DNA of 64,000 nucleotides, from assembly GCA_009920765.1 (NCBI GenBank), contig RFZJ01000006.1:1-64000 (forward strand). Direction: 5' to 3'. Positions 10,237 to 20,233 of this stretch are shown one piece after another (positions within the stretch are counted from its first letter, which is position 1; every line of letters begins with the position of its first letter). This DNA comes from Planctomycetota bacterium. GTDB taxonomy: Bacteria; Planctomycetota; Planctomycetia; Gemmatales; Gemmataceae. The position numbers and the translations under genes were made by a program. Under the pieces are notes generated by a model. It searched no databases, was not told where the DNA came from, and was given only the letters and a program-made list of their open reading frames with translations.

Positions 10237-10430
10237 GCCCAAATTACTCTCCTTGTTAACGATAAAACTGGTAAGATAGGCCAAGGTAACTCCAAAGAAG
10301 AGGTTTGGGCAATATCAACCCTTGGAAATAGTTTAATCACGGCATCCCCTAGCAAGACTCATTAGCCGATTTTTGCTACATTTACTAAAATTAATTTTCC
10401 AATTTTTGACCCCCATTTGCAGGATAAACT

Positions 10431-13400
10431 ATGATTTCTAGTATGATCTTGATTTTTTCGCTTTCCAATATGCCTATTCATCAAGACTCTAAGGCACCCT
10501 ATACCCCAACTATTTCCAAAGAATCGGAAGAGGCACAAAAAGCCTTGAGCGGGTTTAAAGTACCTAAAGGATTTAATCTTGGACTATTTGCGGCAGAACC
10601 TCATCTAGCTAACCCCGTTGCATTTACAATTGATAATAAAAATCGATTTTTCGTAGTGGAAACTTTTCGCTTACACACAGGTGTCTTGGACATCAGAAGT
10701 TACATGAAATGGTTGGACGATGACCTTGGACTAAAATCTGTAGAGGATCGCACTAAACTTCTTCAGAATATTGCTGCTGAAAAACCCCATGACTTTCAAA
10801 AAGATCACGACCGCATCAAAATTATCATCGACCGCAATGGTGATGGCAAAGCTGACTTTTCCGAAGTTTACGCTGATGGTTTTAATAGCATACCAGCGGG
10901 AATTGCCGCAGGCATTCTTGTTCGTGGAAATAAAACTTGGTTCACATGCATCCCTGACCTTTGGTTGTTGCAGGATACACAGGACAAAGGCAAAGCCGAT
11001 TCAAGAACCTCATTGCACAACGGATTTGGAGTTCATATTGCCTTCATTGGCCACGATTTGCATGGTTTAACCATGGGAATGGACGGAAAAATTTACTTTA
11101 GCATTGGCGATCGGGGAACCAACATAACCAATCCTAAAAACCAAATAAACCTGCCCAACATGGGGGCTGTTTTTCGTTGCGACCAAGATGGGTCAAACCT
11201 CGAAGTTTTTTACAAAGGGCTAAGAAATCCACAAGAATTAGCCTTTGACGCCTACGGAAACTTATTCACGGTCGACAACAATTCTGATGGGGGAGACCAG
11301 GCCCGCGCTATTTATCTGGTTGAAGGCGGTGATAGCGGTTGGAGATTTGGTTACCAATTCATTGAAAAACCAAATGCCCGAGGTCCATGGAACTCTGAAG
11401 GCCTTTGGAAGCCTAGATTTCAAGGTCAACCAAATTACATCATACCACCCATGATCAACATGAGTTCGGGCCCTTCCGGCTTGGTTTACTACCCCGGAAC
11501 GGGGTTCTCAAAAGAATACGACAACCACTTTTTCCTTTGCGACTTTAGAGGCGCACCCGCAAACAGTGGTATCTGGTCTTTTTCTTTCAAAAAGGATGGT
11601 GCAGGATTTTCCATGCAGAATCCAAAACAATTTCTCTGGTCGATCCTGGCTACCGATGTTGATTTTGGTCCCGATGGCAACATGTATGTATTAGACTGGG
11701 TCAATGGTTGGAATAAACCTGGCAAAGGCCGAGTCTATAAACTTTCAGATGATAAAGAATCAGTAAGCAACATTACAAAAGAAGTCAAAAAGTTACTGGG
11801 AGAGGGGTTTGAAAACCGTCCTGACATTGAATTAGTTAAGTTACTTGAACATGTAGACTTAAGGGTTCGTAGGGAATCACAATTTGCACTTGCTGCAAAA
11901 GGTTCAAGTTCCATTACAAAATTTGCAGGAGTAGCTACAGGCGAAAATTCACTATTTGCCAGAATGCATGCCATATGGGGCCTTGGCCAAATTGGTAGGA
12001 AAGAAGGGGATTCTGTCATCCCCGTACTACTACAATTGCTAGAAGATAAAGACCCTGAAATCCGTGCTCAATCCGCAAAAGTATTAGGGGAACTTAAAGC
12101 AAAAGAAGCGCGTAAACCTTTACTTCTCAGGCTTACCGATTCGGAACCACGTGTGCAATTTTTTGCATCTCAAGCGTTGGTAAAATTACCGTCAATTGAA
12201 AATTTACCTGGCCTGATTGAACTCCTAGATAAAAATCAGAACAAAGATGTTTACATCCGCCATGGATGCGTGGTTGCGCTTGCAGCAATCAATGATGCCA
12301 AGGCTTTATCTGCTTTCGCAAAAAACAGCTCCCCAGGAATTCGAATGGGAGTAACTCTTGCATTAAGACAGCTTGAAAGTGAAGAAATAAGTAACTTCCT
12401 AGCCGATACAAATCAAGAAATAACAGACGAGGTTGCCCGCGCAATCTATGACATACCAATTACTAAATCTTTGCCCGATTTAGCGAAAACCATATCTCTT
12501 GGTAATTCAAAAACCACTCATAATCTGAGGAGAGTTCTTGCCGCAAATCGACGAATGGGAACAAATCAAAATGCAATGGAAATTGCAAAACTGGCTGCAA
12601 ATCCACAAACACCCATTGAAATTCGGATGGAAGCCTTGGAACATCTTGAAAAATGGGAGAATGAGGGAAAAAGAGATTTCGTAACAGGTTTAGCAAGACC
12701 GACACAAGCTGGAAATAAAGCTGATGCTATAAATGCATTAAAAACTAACCTACCGGCACTTCTTGGTGCGGAAGCAAAAATTAGCAAAGAGACAATCCGG
12801 GTTGCAGCAGCACTTAAAATAAATGAGATTATCCCAGAATTAATCGCATCCTTGAAAAACAATTCTTTAGATGGAAAATTTAGGGCGGATTCGCTGAAAG
12901 CTCTTAATTCTCTTAAGGCTCCAGAAATCAAAACCCTTGCTGAAACAGCATTGATTGATTCTTCAGAACTAGTACGAGCTGAGGCCATTCGGATTTATTC
13001 AAAGATTGAAACAACTTACGCTGAAAAAACGGCTGATACTATACTTAAAAATGGATCTTTGAAAGAACAGCAGGTTCTTATTGGAATTCTTGGAGAAACT
13101 AAAAGCCCGTTTTCAAAAAACAAGCTGAAAAGTTTGGTACAAGATGCAATTTCAGGAAAAACCCCGCCGGGCGTTCTTCTTGAAATTGGTGAAGCAGGAT
13201 TAAAAGCTGGAGTTGAAGAGTCAAAATCTTTGATTCAAGAAGATATTACAAAGCCAAATGCAATGGCTTTTGCACTTGAAGGAGGAGACAAGGAAGCCGG
13301 TAAAAATATTTTCTTTCAGAAAATAGCTGTCGCCTGCCTTCGATGCCATAAAATTGCGGGGCAGGGTGGAGATGTTGGACCAGAACTTAACGGAATAGGA

Positions 13401-13703
13401 AGCAAACAAAAACGCGAATACCTGCTTGAATCCCTTATTTTGCCAGACAAAAATATTGCCAAAGGTTTCGAATCATTGATCATTGTTCTCTCAAATGGAA
13501 AAACCGTGACGGGTATTTTGAAACAGGACAAGCCAAATGAAATTACCTTAATGGATTTCGAAGGCAAATTGATCACGGTAAAAAAATCCGACATCGAAGA
13601 AAAGAAAACGGGTAAGTCCGCCATGCCTGCTGATCTGTACAAACAATTAAGCAAAACAGAAATTAGAGACTTAGTGGAGTATCTAGCCAGCCTAAAACAG
13701 TAA
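10431..13703 (+). CDS. PVC-type dehydrogenase: beta-propeller, HEAT repeats, cytochrome c
   Basis: Large secreted oxidoreductase-like protein of 1090 residues typical of planctomycetes. Residues 45-435 form a sugar-dehydrogenase/NHL-like propeller (GLRNPQELAFDAYGNLFTVDN, DVDFGPDGNMYVLDW). Residues 460-930 are HEAT-type helical repeats (VRRESQFALAA, DPEIRAQSAKVLGELK, EPRVQFFASQALVKL). Residues 950-1090 are the PVC haem-binding domain with C969-x-x-C972-H973, then GGDVGPELNGIG. It presumably oxidises an unknown carbohydrate-like substrate in the periplasm and passes electrons to haem. Start ATG is preceded by AGGA at 6 nt. selB begins 14 nt after the stop, so the three genes 10431-17065 look cotranscribed. 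Confidence 0.88.
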   Translation: MISSMILIFSLSNMPIHQDSKAPYTPTISKESEEAQKALSGFKVPKGFNLGLFAAEPHLANPVAFTIDNKNRFFVVETFRLHTGVLDIRSYMKWLDDDLGLKSVEDRTKLLQNIAAEKPHDFQKDHDRIKIIIDRNGDGKADFSEVYADGFNSIPAGIAAGILVRGNKTWFTCIPDLWLLQDTQDKGKADSRTSLHNGFGVHIAFIGHDLHGLTMGMDGKIYFSIGDRGTNITNPKNQINLPNMGAVFRCDQDGSNLEVFYKGLRNPQELAFDAYGNLFTVDNNSDGGDQARAIYLVEGGDSGWRFGYQFIEKPNARGPWNSEGLWKPRFQGQPNYIIPPMINMSSGPSGLVYYPGTGFSKEYDNHFFLCDFRGAPANSGIWSFSFKKDGAGFSMQNPKQFLWSILATDVDFGPDGNMYVLDWVNGWNKPGKGRVYKLSDDKESVSNITKEVKKLLGEGFENRPDIELVKLLEHVDLRVRRESQFALAAKGSSSITKFAGVATGENSLFARMHAIWGLGQIGRKEGDSVIPVLLQLLEDKDPEIRAQSAKVLGELKAKEARKPLLLRLTDSEPRVQFFASQALVKLPSIENLPGLIELLDKNQNKDVYIRHGCVVALAAINDAKALSAFAKNSSPGIRMGVTLALRQLESEEISNFLADTNQEITDEVARAIYDIPITKSLPDLAKTISLGNSKTTHNLRRVLAANRRMGTNQNAMEIAKLAANPQTPIEIRMEALEHLEKWENEGKRDFVTGLARPTQAGNKADAINALKTNLPALLGAEAKISKETIRVAAALKINEIIPELIASLKNNSLDGKFRADSLKALNSLKAPEIKTLAETALIDSSELVRAEAIRIYSKIETTYAEKTADTILKNGSLKEQQVLIGILGETKSPFSKNKLKSLVQDAISGKTPPGVLLEIGEAGLKAGVEESKSLIQEDITKPNAMAFALEGGDKEAGKNIFFQKIAVACLRCHKIAGQGGDVGPELNGIGSKQKREYLLESLILPDKNIAKGFESLIIVLSNGKTVTGILKQDKPNEITLMDFEGKLITVKKSDIEEKKTGKSAMPADLYKQLSKTEIRDLVEYLASLKQ

Positions 13704-13717
13704 GTGTAAGGAAAAGG

Positions 13718-15664
13718 ATGTTAAAGAGAGATCTGATTCTTGGCACAGCTGGTCATATTGATCATGGTAAAACCAGCCTTGTAAAAGCTCTTACAGGGGT
13801 TGATTGTGACCGATTGCCTGAAGAAAAAGCCAGGGGTATCACCATTGATCTGGGCTTTGCAAATCTTGATTTACCTGGTTTCCGAATTGGAATTATTGAC
13901 GTTCCCGGACATGAAAAATTCATCAAGAACATGCTGGCTGGAGCAACGGGCTTTGATATTGCTTTAATAATCGTTGCAGCAGACGATTCAGTGATGCCTC
14001 AAACAAGAGAACATTTGGAAATACTTAAATTTTTAAAAATCAAACACGGAATTGTAGCTCTGACCAAATGTGATCTTGGCGACCCGGATACACTTGAAGT
14101 AGTGGAGATGGAGATCCGTGAATTGCTCGAAGGGTCCTCCTTTGAACACGCTCCAATAATTCAAACTTCAGCTACAACAGGAAAAGGAATTGCAGAACTT
14201 AAAAACAAAATTGCTGAAATTTGCTCTGGTATTGAAGCAAAAAAAGAGCAGCAATTTTTTCGCTTGCCTATCGACCGATCCTTCGCAGTTCATGGATATG
14301 GGGCAGTTGTGACGGGAACGGTATATTCAGGCAAGGTAAGCGAAGGCGATGAGTTGGAACTTTTCCCTGAAAAAAAAATGGTACGGGTTCGTTCTTTGCA
14401 ATCTCACGCTAAGAATGTCAAACAATCTTCAGAGGGGCAGCGTTGTGCAATTAATTTGGCTGGAATCGATCATCACGAGGTATTGCGTGGGCAAGAACTT
14501 GCAACTCCTGGATATTTATTCCCTGCTAAAGTTATTTCAGTATTACTGCACTGTGCCAAGGATAGAAAAAAACCCTTAAAACATCGATTGCCCGTAAGGC
14601 TTCATCTAGGCACTTCAGAAGTCCTTGGTACATTATCCATATTGGAAGATGATTCAATTGCCCCCGGAAAGCCAGGCCTTGCCCAATTGTTTTTAAAAGA
14701 ACCAGTAACAGCTTCTTGGGGCCAGCCCCTTGTAATCCGAAATAGTTCAGCAACTGCAACACTTGGCGGTGGAAACATTATCCAACCATTTGCAGGAAAA
14801 ATTCGCAGGAGACACTCCCACTCAATTCAAATGCTAAACGATCTTGCATCCGGGTCAGATATTTCAAAACTAAAAGCAGCGGCATGGTTTGCAGGCTTTA
14901 AAGGGATCAACGAAGAGTCATTGCCCCTGTTTACAGGTATTGATCCAACCTTGATCAAAGATCAACTAAAACTAGGGCTGGAAGATAAGGCTCTTTTTGA
15001 AATCAACACATCCACAGGCAGAAAAAAAATAATCGACAACCAATTAATCACTGATTTAAAAATTAAAATAACCACTATCCTTGAGTCTCTACATTTAGAA
15101 AACCCTCTGATATCCACTCATGAACGCCAACGCATTACAATGGAATTAACTTATGCAGGCGATGACCTGCTTGTTCAAGACTTGATTGACCAGATGATCG
15201 TACAAAAAACCCTGGTCGGAAACAAAAGGCGGATTGGGTTGGCTGCTTTCAAACCAAAGTTATCAAATAACCAAAGAAAACTTATTGAAAAAATTCACAC
15301 CACTTATCGAGAAGCAAAGTTTGCTCCGCCACCCATGGAAGATTTCATCAATCACCTTGGAGGACAAAAAATTCAGTTACAGGAACTTTTTAACCTTTGT
15401 GTTCAAGAAGGCAAGTTAGTATGCCTGCAAGACGACTTATTCCTTGAATATGATGTTGAACAGGAAATGCGTTATACAGTTTCTAGTGCGCTTGAATCTG
15501 GCAAAGGAATGACTGTTGCTGAAATTCGAGATTTGTTAAAAACTTCTAGAAAATATGCAGTGCCTTTCTGTGAACATCTCGATAAGATCGGAACAACTAG
15601 AAGGGAAGGTGATCTTAGATACCTTGCCTCAAAGCAAATAAACAGCCAGCAAGAAAAAACTTAG
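13718..15664 (+). CDS. selB: Selenocysteine-specific translation elongation factor SelB
   Basis: GTPase that delivers selenocysteyl-tRNA to the ribosome at in-frame UGA codons followed by a SECIS element. The P-loop is AGHIDHGKT at 11-19, switch II is DVPGHEKF, and the base-recognition motif is TKCD. The EF-Tu-like domains are followed by winged-helix repeats (about 370-648) that bind the SECIS hairpin, giving the usual SelB length of 648 residues. It is followed 3 nt later by selA, the classical pairing. Upstream comes the PVC dehydrogenase with a 14-nt gap. No selD or tRNA-Sec was found in the window. Confidence 0.95.
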   Translation: MLKRDLILGTAGHIDHGKTSLVKALTGVDCDRLPEEKARGITIDLGFANLDLPGFRIGIIDVPGHEKFIKNMLAGATGFDIALIIVAADDSVMPQTREHLEILKFLKIKHGIVALTKCDLGDPDTLEVVEMEIRELLEGSSFEHAPIIQTSATTGKGIAELKNKIAEICSGIEAKKEQQFFRLPIDRSFAVHGYGAVVTGTVYSGKVSEGDELELFPEKKMVRVRSLQSHAKNVKQSSEGQRCAINLAGIDHHEVLRGQELATPGYLFPAKVISVLLHCAKDRKKPLKHRLPVRLHLGTSEVLGTLSILEDDSIAPGKPGLAQLFLKEPVTASWGQPLVIRNSSATATLGGGNIIQPFAGKIRRRHSHSIQMLNDLASGSDISKLKAAAWFAGFKGINEESLPLFTGIDPTLIKDQLKLGLEDKALFEINTSTGRKKIIDNQLITDLKIKITTILESLHLENPLISTHERQRITMELTYAGDDLLVQDLIDQMIVQKTLVGNKRRIGLAAFKPKLSNNQRKLIEKIHTTYREAKFAPPPMEDFINHLGGQKIQLQELFNLCVQEGKLVCLQDDLFLEYDVEQEMRYTVSSALESGKGMTVAEIRDLLKTSRKYAVPFCEHLDKIGTTRREGDLRYLASKQINSQQEKT

Positions 15665-15667
15665 ACC

Positions 15668-17065
15668 ATGACCAATAAAAACCTCCGAAGCCTGCCAGCA
15701 GTACATGCTATCCTTAAAACGACGACCATTCAGAAACTAATTCTTTCTCATGGCCAAGAAAATGTTGTTTCAGAAATCAGGGTTTATCTTGATGAACTTC
15801 GAAACATGCTAGGCAAAGTTAATCATTCAAATTTAGAAACTTCCCCTGAAGCTATTGGACTCGCTGTTGGAAACCGATTGGTTACGAACTTCAAACCAAA
15901 ATTAAGAAAAGTAATCAATGCAACCGGTATTGTTTTACATACTAATCTTGGACGATCACCAATGGCAGAAGAAGCTGCCAAAGCTGCTTATCTTGCTGCT
16001 TCCGGTTATATCAATCTTGAAGTTGATATTGAGACAGGCAAACGTTCTTCCAGGCAAGATTCTGTAAGAGAATGGATTTGTAAGCTCCTTAAATGCGAAT
16101 CAGCCACCGTTGTTAATAATTGTGCAGCTGCAACTATAATTGTTTTAAAATCTGTCGCTGAAAATAGGGAAGTTATTATTTCCAGAGGCCAATTGATTGA
16201 AATTGGCGGAAGCTTTCGACTTCCTGAAATTATGAAAGTCAGCAACGCTATCATGAAGGAAGTTGGTTCAACCAATATCACCCGAATAAAAGATTACGAA
16301 TCTGCCATCGGAACAAACACGGGGGCTCTGATAAGAGTTCACACCAGTAATTACAAGATAAACGGGTTTACTGAAAGTGCCTCGATTGAAGAATTAATCG
16401 CTCTTGGAAAAAAATACAACCTTCCCGTCATTGACGATGCAGGCAGTGGCGCAGTGATACCACTAAACTGCAATGGTTTCAATGAAGAGCCTAACCCCAT
16501 TACCAGTATTTCCCTTGGAGCAGATTTAACCCTTTTCAGTGGGGATAAACTATTGGGAGGGCCTCAAGCCGGGATTATCGCAGGAAAAAAAGAATGGATC
16601 AAAAAGATTGAAAGCGACCCGCTAATGCGCGCCTTCAGGCTCGACAAAATGAATCTTGCGGCACTAGAGCAAACATTGCTGCTCCACCTTAATTCAAGCT
16701 CGGCAAGTCAAAAAATCCCAACCTTAAAAATGCTTTCGGTCTCCATGGACGAACTACACGAAAAAGCACTTCAACTAGAAACCAAGTTAAAACAAATCGG
16801 TTTTTGCGATAAAATCCAAGCTAAAATAAGTGAAGGATTTGCAGGAGGCGGAACTTTACCAGATCAACAGATGCCCACATGGGTTGTCGATTTTTCATCA
16901 CCACTTATTGATACACAATCTTTATCTAACAAACTAAGAACCTCGGAGCCTTCTTTGTTTACCCGAATAAAAGACGACAAAATTGTTTTAGATTTACGAA
17001 CACTGAAAAACGACGAAATAGACATTACCGTTCAAGTAATTCTTGGCGCACTTAAAACAAATTAA
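15668..17065 (+). CDS. selA: L-seryl-tRNA(Sec) selenium transferase SelA
   Basis: PLP enzyme converting seryl-tRNA(Sec) to selenocysteyl-tRNA(Sec) with selenophosphate as selenium donor. It is 465 residues, the normal length. Family motifs include [16 protein letters not shown] (about 80-95), the tRNA/PLP region [26 protein letters not shown], and the Schiff-base lysine K294 in [12 protein letters not shown]. It lies 3 nt after selB and its TAA overlaps the stop of the convergent NagB-like gene by 4 nt. All visible catalytic motifs are intact. Confidence 0.95.
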   Translation: MTNKNLRSLPAVHAILKTTTIQKLILSHGQENVVSEIRVYLDELRNMLGKVNHSNLETSPEAIGLAVGNRLVTNFKPKLRKVINATGIVLHTNLGRSPMAEEAAKAAYLAASGYINLEVDIETGKRSSRQDSVREWICKLLKCESATVVNNCAAATIIVLKSVAENREVIISRGQLIEIGGSFRLPEIMKVSNAIMKEVGSTNITRIKDYESAIGTNTGALIRVHTSNYKINGFTESASIEELIALGKKYNLPVIDDAGSGAVIPLNCNGFNEEPNPITSISLGADLTLFSGDKLLGGPQAGIIAGKKEWIKKIESDPLMRAFRLDKMNLAALEQTLLLHLNSSSASQKIPTLKMLSVSMDELHEKALQLETKLKQIGFCDKIQAKISEGFAGGGTLPDQQMPTWVVDFSSPLIDTQSLSNKLRTSEPSLFTRIKDDKIVLDLRTLKNDEIDITVQVILGALKTN

Positions 17066-18012
17066 TTACAATCAGCAATCAAAGGCTCGATAAGTTCGCT
17101 CAAGAAAAATAACTTACCCGCCAAAGTTGGCATAAACGAGCTTGGGATCCATGGTGTTGGCTCGTGCAACAAACTCATCCTTAATGAAAGGCCCTGCCAT
17201 TGCATACCCCTGCCAAAAGTTCCATCACACCCCCCAATAATACCATCAGACTGCAAGAATAAACCTGGTCCTATGGTATTCGCAAATGCCGGAACTAAGG
17301 TGGTTCTACTTTTAAAACTAGTCAAGGAATTTTGCTCAATGGTTAAAGGATGAAGCTTGGCCCCTAAACGATGTGTTTGCAGCTTCCACTGTTCAACAGA
17401 ATCAAATTCAGCAGCAAAATGCGGTTCCCAAAAAGCAATATGACAAACCCTTCCTATACCAAACACTGTGATAAGTTTCGCCCCTTTGGCTTTCAAAGCC
17501 TTTATTTTTTCAGCATAAGATGCAAGATTATTTCTCAAAGCAAAGTTTCGCTGGTTCTTAGGAACAGTAAGATGACCTAAAGGACCATAGAATGCTTTTT
17601 CCATTGCAAATTGAAATGATCCAGAATTATCTGCGGGAAGGGTGTTTCCGTCTGAATCTGACCATTCATCCATATTAAATCCATGAACATGCGAGCAATT
17701 CACATTCCATTGGTTTAAAAAATAAACTGCCCAGCGATACATGCCCATGGGGCCAACTGGAAGAATCATGGCAAGATCCCGTCCATTTTTTCGAGCATTA
17801 GATATTTCAAGTGCGATTTCATGCCCCATATAAACATCAAAATCCGAAAGATTTTGGCATGAAATAAGATTAAAATCGGGACTCCACCAGCTTTTTTTTT
17901 CCAGTAATTCGGCCCCAGAAACCTCTGCAAGACCATCTATTTTGGCCAAATCCCAACCTTTTGGAAAAAACCCCTGCATTAATGAATTTGATAGCGTGGT
18001 TAAAAGGTTCAT
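17062..18012 (-). CDS. NagB-like glucosamine-6-phosphate deaminase/isomerase homologue
   Basis: Protein of 316 residues with the NagB/RpiA/SoxR-type sugar-phosphate isomerase fold. It keeps the ILPVGPMG phosphate-binding loop, NMDEW (the family base Asp) and GIG-x3-HIAF-x-EP. In the last motif, NagB enzymes read NDGHIAFNEP. Here the Asp-Gly before His is replaced by Val-Cys and the Asn by Trp, so one member of the ring-opening set is missing. True deaminase activity is therefore uncertain. ATG is preceded by AAAGGAA. The gene is monocistronic, convergent with selA. Confidence 0.75.
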   Translation of the reverse strand: MNLLTTLSNSLMQGFFPKGWDLAKIDGLAEVSGAELLEKKSWWSPDFNLISCQNLSDFDVYMGHEIALEISNARKNGRDLAMILPVGPMGMYRWAVYFLNQWNVNCSHVHGFNMDEWSDSDGNTLPADNSGSFQFAMEKAFYGPLGHLTVPKNQRNFALRNNLASYAEKIKALKAKGAKLITVFGIGRVCHIAFWEPHFAAEFDSVEQWKLQTHRLGAKLHPLTIEQNSLTSFKSRTTLVPAFANTIGPGLFLQSDGIIGGCDGTFGRGMQWQGLSLRMSLLHEPTPWIPSSFMPTLAGKLFFLSELIEPLIADCN

Positions 18013-18167
18013 TCTTTTTCCTTTAAGTTATTCCAAATATTTATCATAATTATTCAAAAACCACAGATTTTCTTGTATGATATTTCGCTGTAGAGGAGAA
18101 TACTATATAAATACTTCCACGAATATGATTTAAGTGGATAAGGTTCTTACTTTTTGGAGGATTCTTG

Positions 18168-19178
18168 ATGTCGAGCTTGAGATGGGTAGCTGGATTTGTT
18201 TTTGTTGCATTGGTCATCCCTTCGTTAGGGGCCCAAGAAAAATCAACAATCAAATGGAAATTTGAAAAAGAAAAAACCTTTTATCAAAAGGTGGTTACCA
18301 AAACCGTCCAAAAAATGAAGGTCACTGGAACTGATATCAATCAAGAACAAAACCAAACTTTTTATTTCAGTTGGACACCCGTTAAGCAAGACGGCGACAA
18401 TTGGGAACTTAAACAAAAAATTGAAGGCGTAACCCTTAACATTGACATTGGTGGAACCAAAGTACAACACGATTCAACTAAAGAATCCACTTCCTCAACA
18501 CCTTTGTCTGATTTCTTTAAAGCCCTGGTTGGAACTGAATTTGTAGTAACCATCAACACCAAGGACATGAAGGTTACAAAAATCACGGGTCGCGAGGAAT
18601 TCGTTAAAAAGTTAATCAACTCTAATCCCCAAATGCAACCTTTGCTTGATAAAATACTAAGCGAAAAAACCATGGTAGAAATGGCTGAACCTACTTTTGG
18701 GGCAATTCCTAACATCGAAGTCACCAAAGGCGACAAGGAAAAAGGCTCCTGGAAGCGCACATCCTCCCTTGATATGGGACCTATTGGAAAGTACGACAAT
18801 ACATATACCTATACTTATGAAGGCCAAGACGAAAAAAAGATGGACAAGATTTCTGTTAAGGCAGATTTGGTTTACACCAAGCCAGTCACAAGTAATGCAG
18901 GCGGATTACCTTTCAAAATTGATTCTGCAAATATCAAAACTGCATCCTCAAACGGTCTGATTTTGTTTGATGCTTCCAAAGGCAGAATTGATCGATCGAG
19001 TATGAGTTTAAAAATTACAGGAGATCTTACCGTTGATATTGGTGGGCAAAAAACAAAGATTGAACTTGAACAAACCCAGGAAACAGGTGTTGAAACAATG
19101 GATGCAAATCCAATTTCAGTAAAATCAAGTTCAACTCCTGCGCCAGTGCCAACCCCAACTCCTGCTCCAAAACCCTAG
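18168..19178 (+). CDS. Secreted DUF6263-like protein
   Basis: Secreted protein with a clear signal peptide (SLRWVAGFVFVALVIPSLGAQ) followed by about 290 residues of beta-rich sequence. Stretches such as FYFSWTPVKQDGDNWELKQKIEGV and SMSLKITGDLTVDIGGQKTKIELEQTQETGV resemble the DUF6263 family common in planctomycetes. The C-terminus is a Pro/Thr/Ala tail. Function is unknown. ATG at 18168 is chosen over TTG at 18165 because GGAGG ends 7 nt before it. Followed by a strong terminator. Confidence 0.75.
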   Translation: MSSLRWVAGFVFVALVIPSLGAQEKSTIKWKFEKEKTFYQKVVTKTVQKMKVTGTDINQEQNQTFYFSWTPVKQDGDNWELKQKIEGVTLNIDIGGTKVQHDSTKESTSSTPLSDFFKALVGTEFVVTINTKDMKVTKITGREEFVKKLINSNPQMQPLLDKILSEKTMVEMAEPTFGAIPNIEVTKGDKEKGSWKRTSSLDMGPIGKYDNTYTYTYEGQDEKKMDKISVKADLVYTKPVTSNAGGLPFKIDSANIKTASSNGLILFDASKGRIDRSSMSLKITGDLTVDIGGQKTKIELEQTQETGVETMDANPISVKSSSTPAPVPTPTPAPKP

Positions 19179-19198
19179 GCTTAAAAGGTAAAAAAAAA

Positions 19199-19233
19199 CA
19201 AAGCCCCGGACTAATCCGGGGCTTTGTTTTTTT
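19199..19233. terminator. Bidirectional terminator overlapping the end of the pseudouridine synthase gene
   Basis: Perfect 12-bp stem CAAAGCCCCGGA / TCCGGGGCTTTG with loop CTAA and a run of seven T on the + side, A-rich on the other. The loop contains the stop codon of the leftward gene, so its last four codons form one arm of the hairpin. Confidence 0.88.
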
Positions 19234-20206
19234 CCTGCCTAAACTTTTCGATAACTCTCTGCATATCTAGGGGAATTGAGCTTTTCCAACTCACAATTTT
19301 GCCAGTAGCAGGATGTTCCAAACTTAAATAACAAGCATGCAATGCAACTCGACCAATTCCACTTGGATCAGGCTTAGGACGACCATTTAACGGCCTATCA
19401 TAAATCTTCTCGCCGCAAAGAGGGGCATTGGTTTCACCCAAATGAATCCGTACTTGGTGTGTTCTTCCTGTTTCTAATTCACATTCAACAACTGAAATAT
19501 CTCCAAGGGATTCTATCTTCTTGACATGGGTGACTGCCAACTCACCATTAGGATCTTTTAAAGAACTACCCCTGCGACCATCACCCCGATCGCGAACAAG
19601 AATTGAGCGGATTTCTTGACTTTCAATCTGGCCACGAACCAAGGCTATATAGCGTCTAGTGAATTTTTTTTCCCGCATTTGCTTGCCTAGAGCACTTTCA
19701 GCTTTTCGATTTAAAGAAAAAACCAAAACTCCACTGGTTTCTTTATCCAAGCGGTGAACAGCACGGACATAAGGAACCTTTTTTTTTGCATGAACAGAAA
19801 GAATATCCGGCAAGATATCCTGCAAAGTAGATGGCATGAACTTTCGATCTCTTTCCGAAAATTCTTTTTTATCTTGTGCATGATGCACAGTGGTAAGACC
19901 GCTGGGTTTCTCAACAATAGCGATATCATCATCAAAGTAAATAATTTCAGGCATAGGAACAACCATTCGGGCTTCGGCTTTTTTCTGCTTGGTCTTCAAA
20001 GGCTTACGCGATGGTTTTAAAAACACACGGGCACCGCCTCTAAGCGGTAAATTAGGATCTTTTACCTGTTTTTTATCGATAAAAATACAACCTGCAGCAA
20101 GTAATTGGTTACAAGATCTCCCATCAAGCTTAAGCGAAACTTTCAACCAAGCCAAAAGCTGGATTCCAGCATCCTGTTTTCGTACGTAATAATTTCCCGG
20201 CTTCAT
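19211..20206 (-). CDS. RluA/RluD-family 23S rRNA or tRNA pseudouridine synthase
   Basis: Converts uridine to pseudouridine in structured RNA. An S4-like RNA-binding domain (about residues 8-65) precedes the catalytic domain. The family signature HRLDKETSG at 151-159 contains the catalytic Asp154, and ETGRTHQVRIHL follows near residue 243. Length of 331 is normal for RluC/RluD. The exact target uridine cannot be told from sequence. AAAGG lies 4 nt before the ATG. Confidence 0.9.
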   Translation of the reverse strand: MKPGNYYVRKQDAGIQLLAWLKVSLKLDGRSCNQLLAAGCIFIDKKQVKDPNLPLRGGARVFLKPSRKPLKTKQKKAEARMVVPMPEIIYFDDDIAIVEKPSGLTTVHHAQDKKEFSERDRKFMPSTLQDILPDILSVHAKKKVPYVRAVHRLDKETSGVLVFSLNRKAESALGKQMREKKFTRRYIALVRGQIESQEIRSILVRDRGDGRRGSSLKDPNGELAVTHVKKIESLGDISVVECELETGRTHQVRIHLGETNAPLCGEKIYDRPLNGRPKPDPSGIGRVALHACYLSLEHPATGKIVSWKSSIPLDMQRVIEKFRQEKNKAPD

Positions 20207-20233
20207 AATACCTTTTAATGATTGATAAATGGG

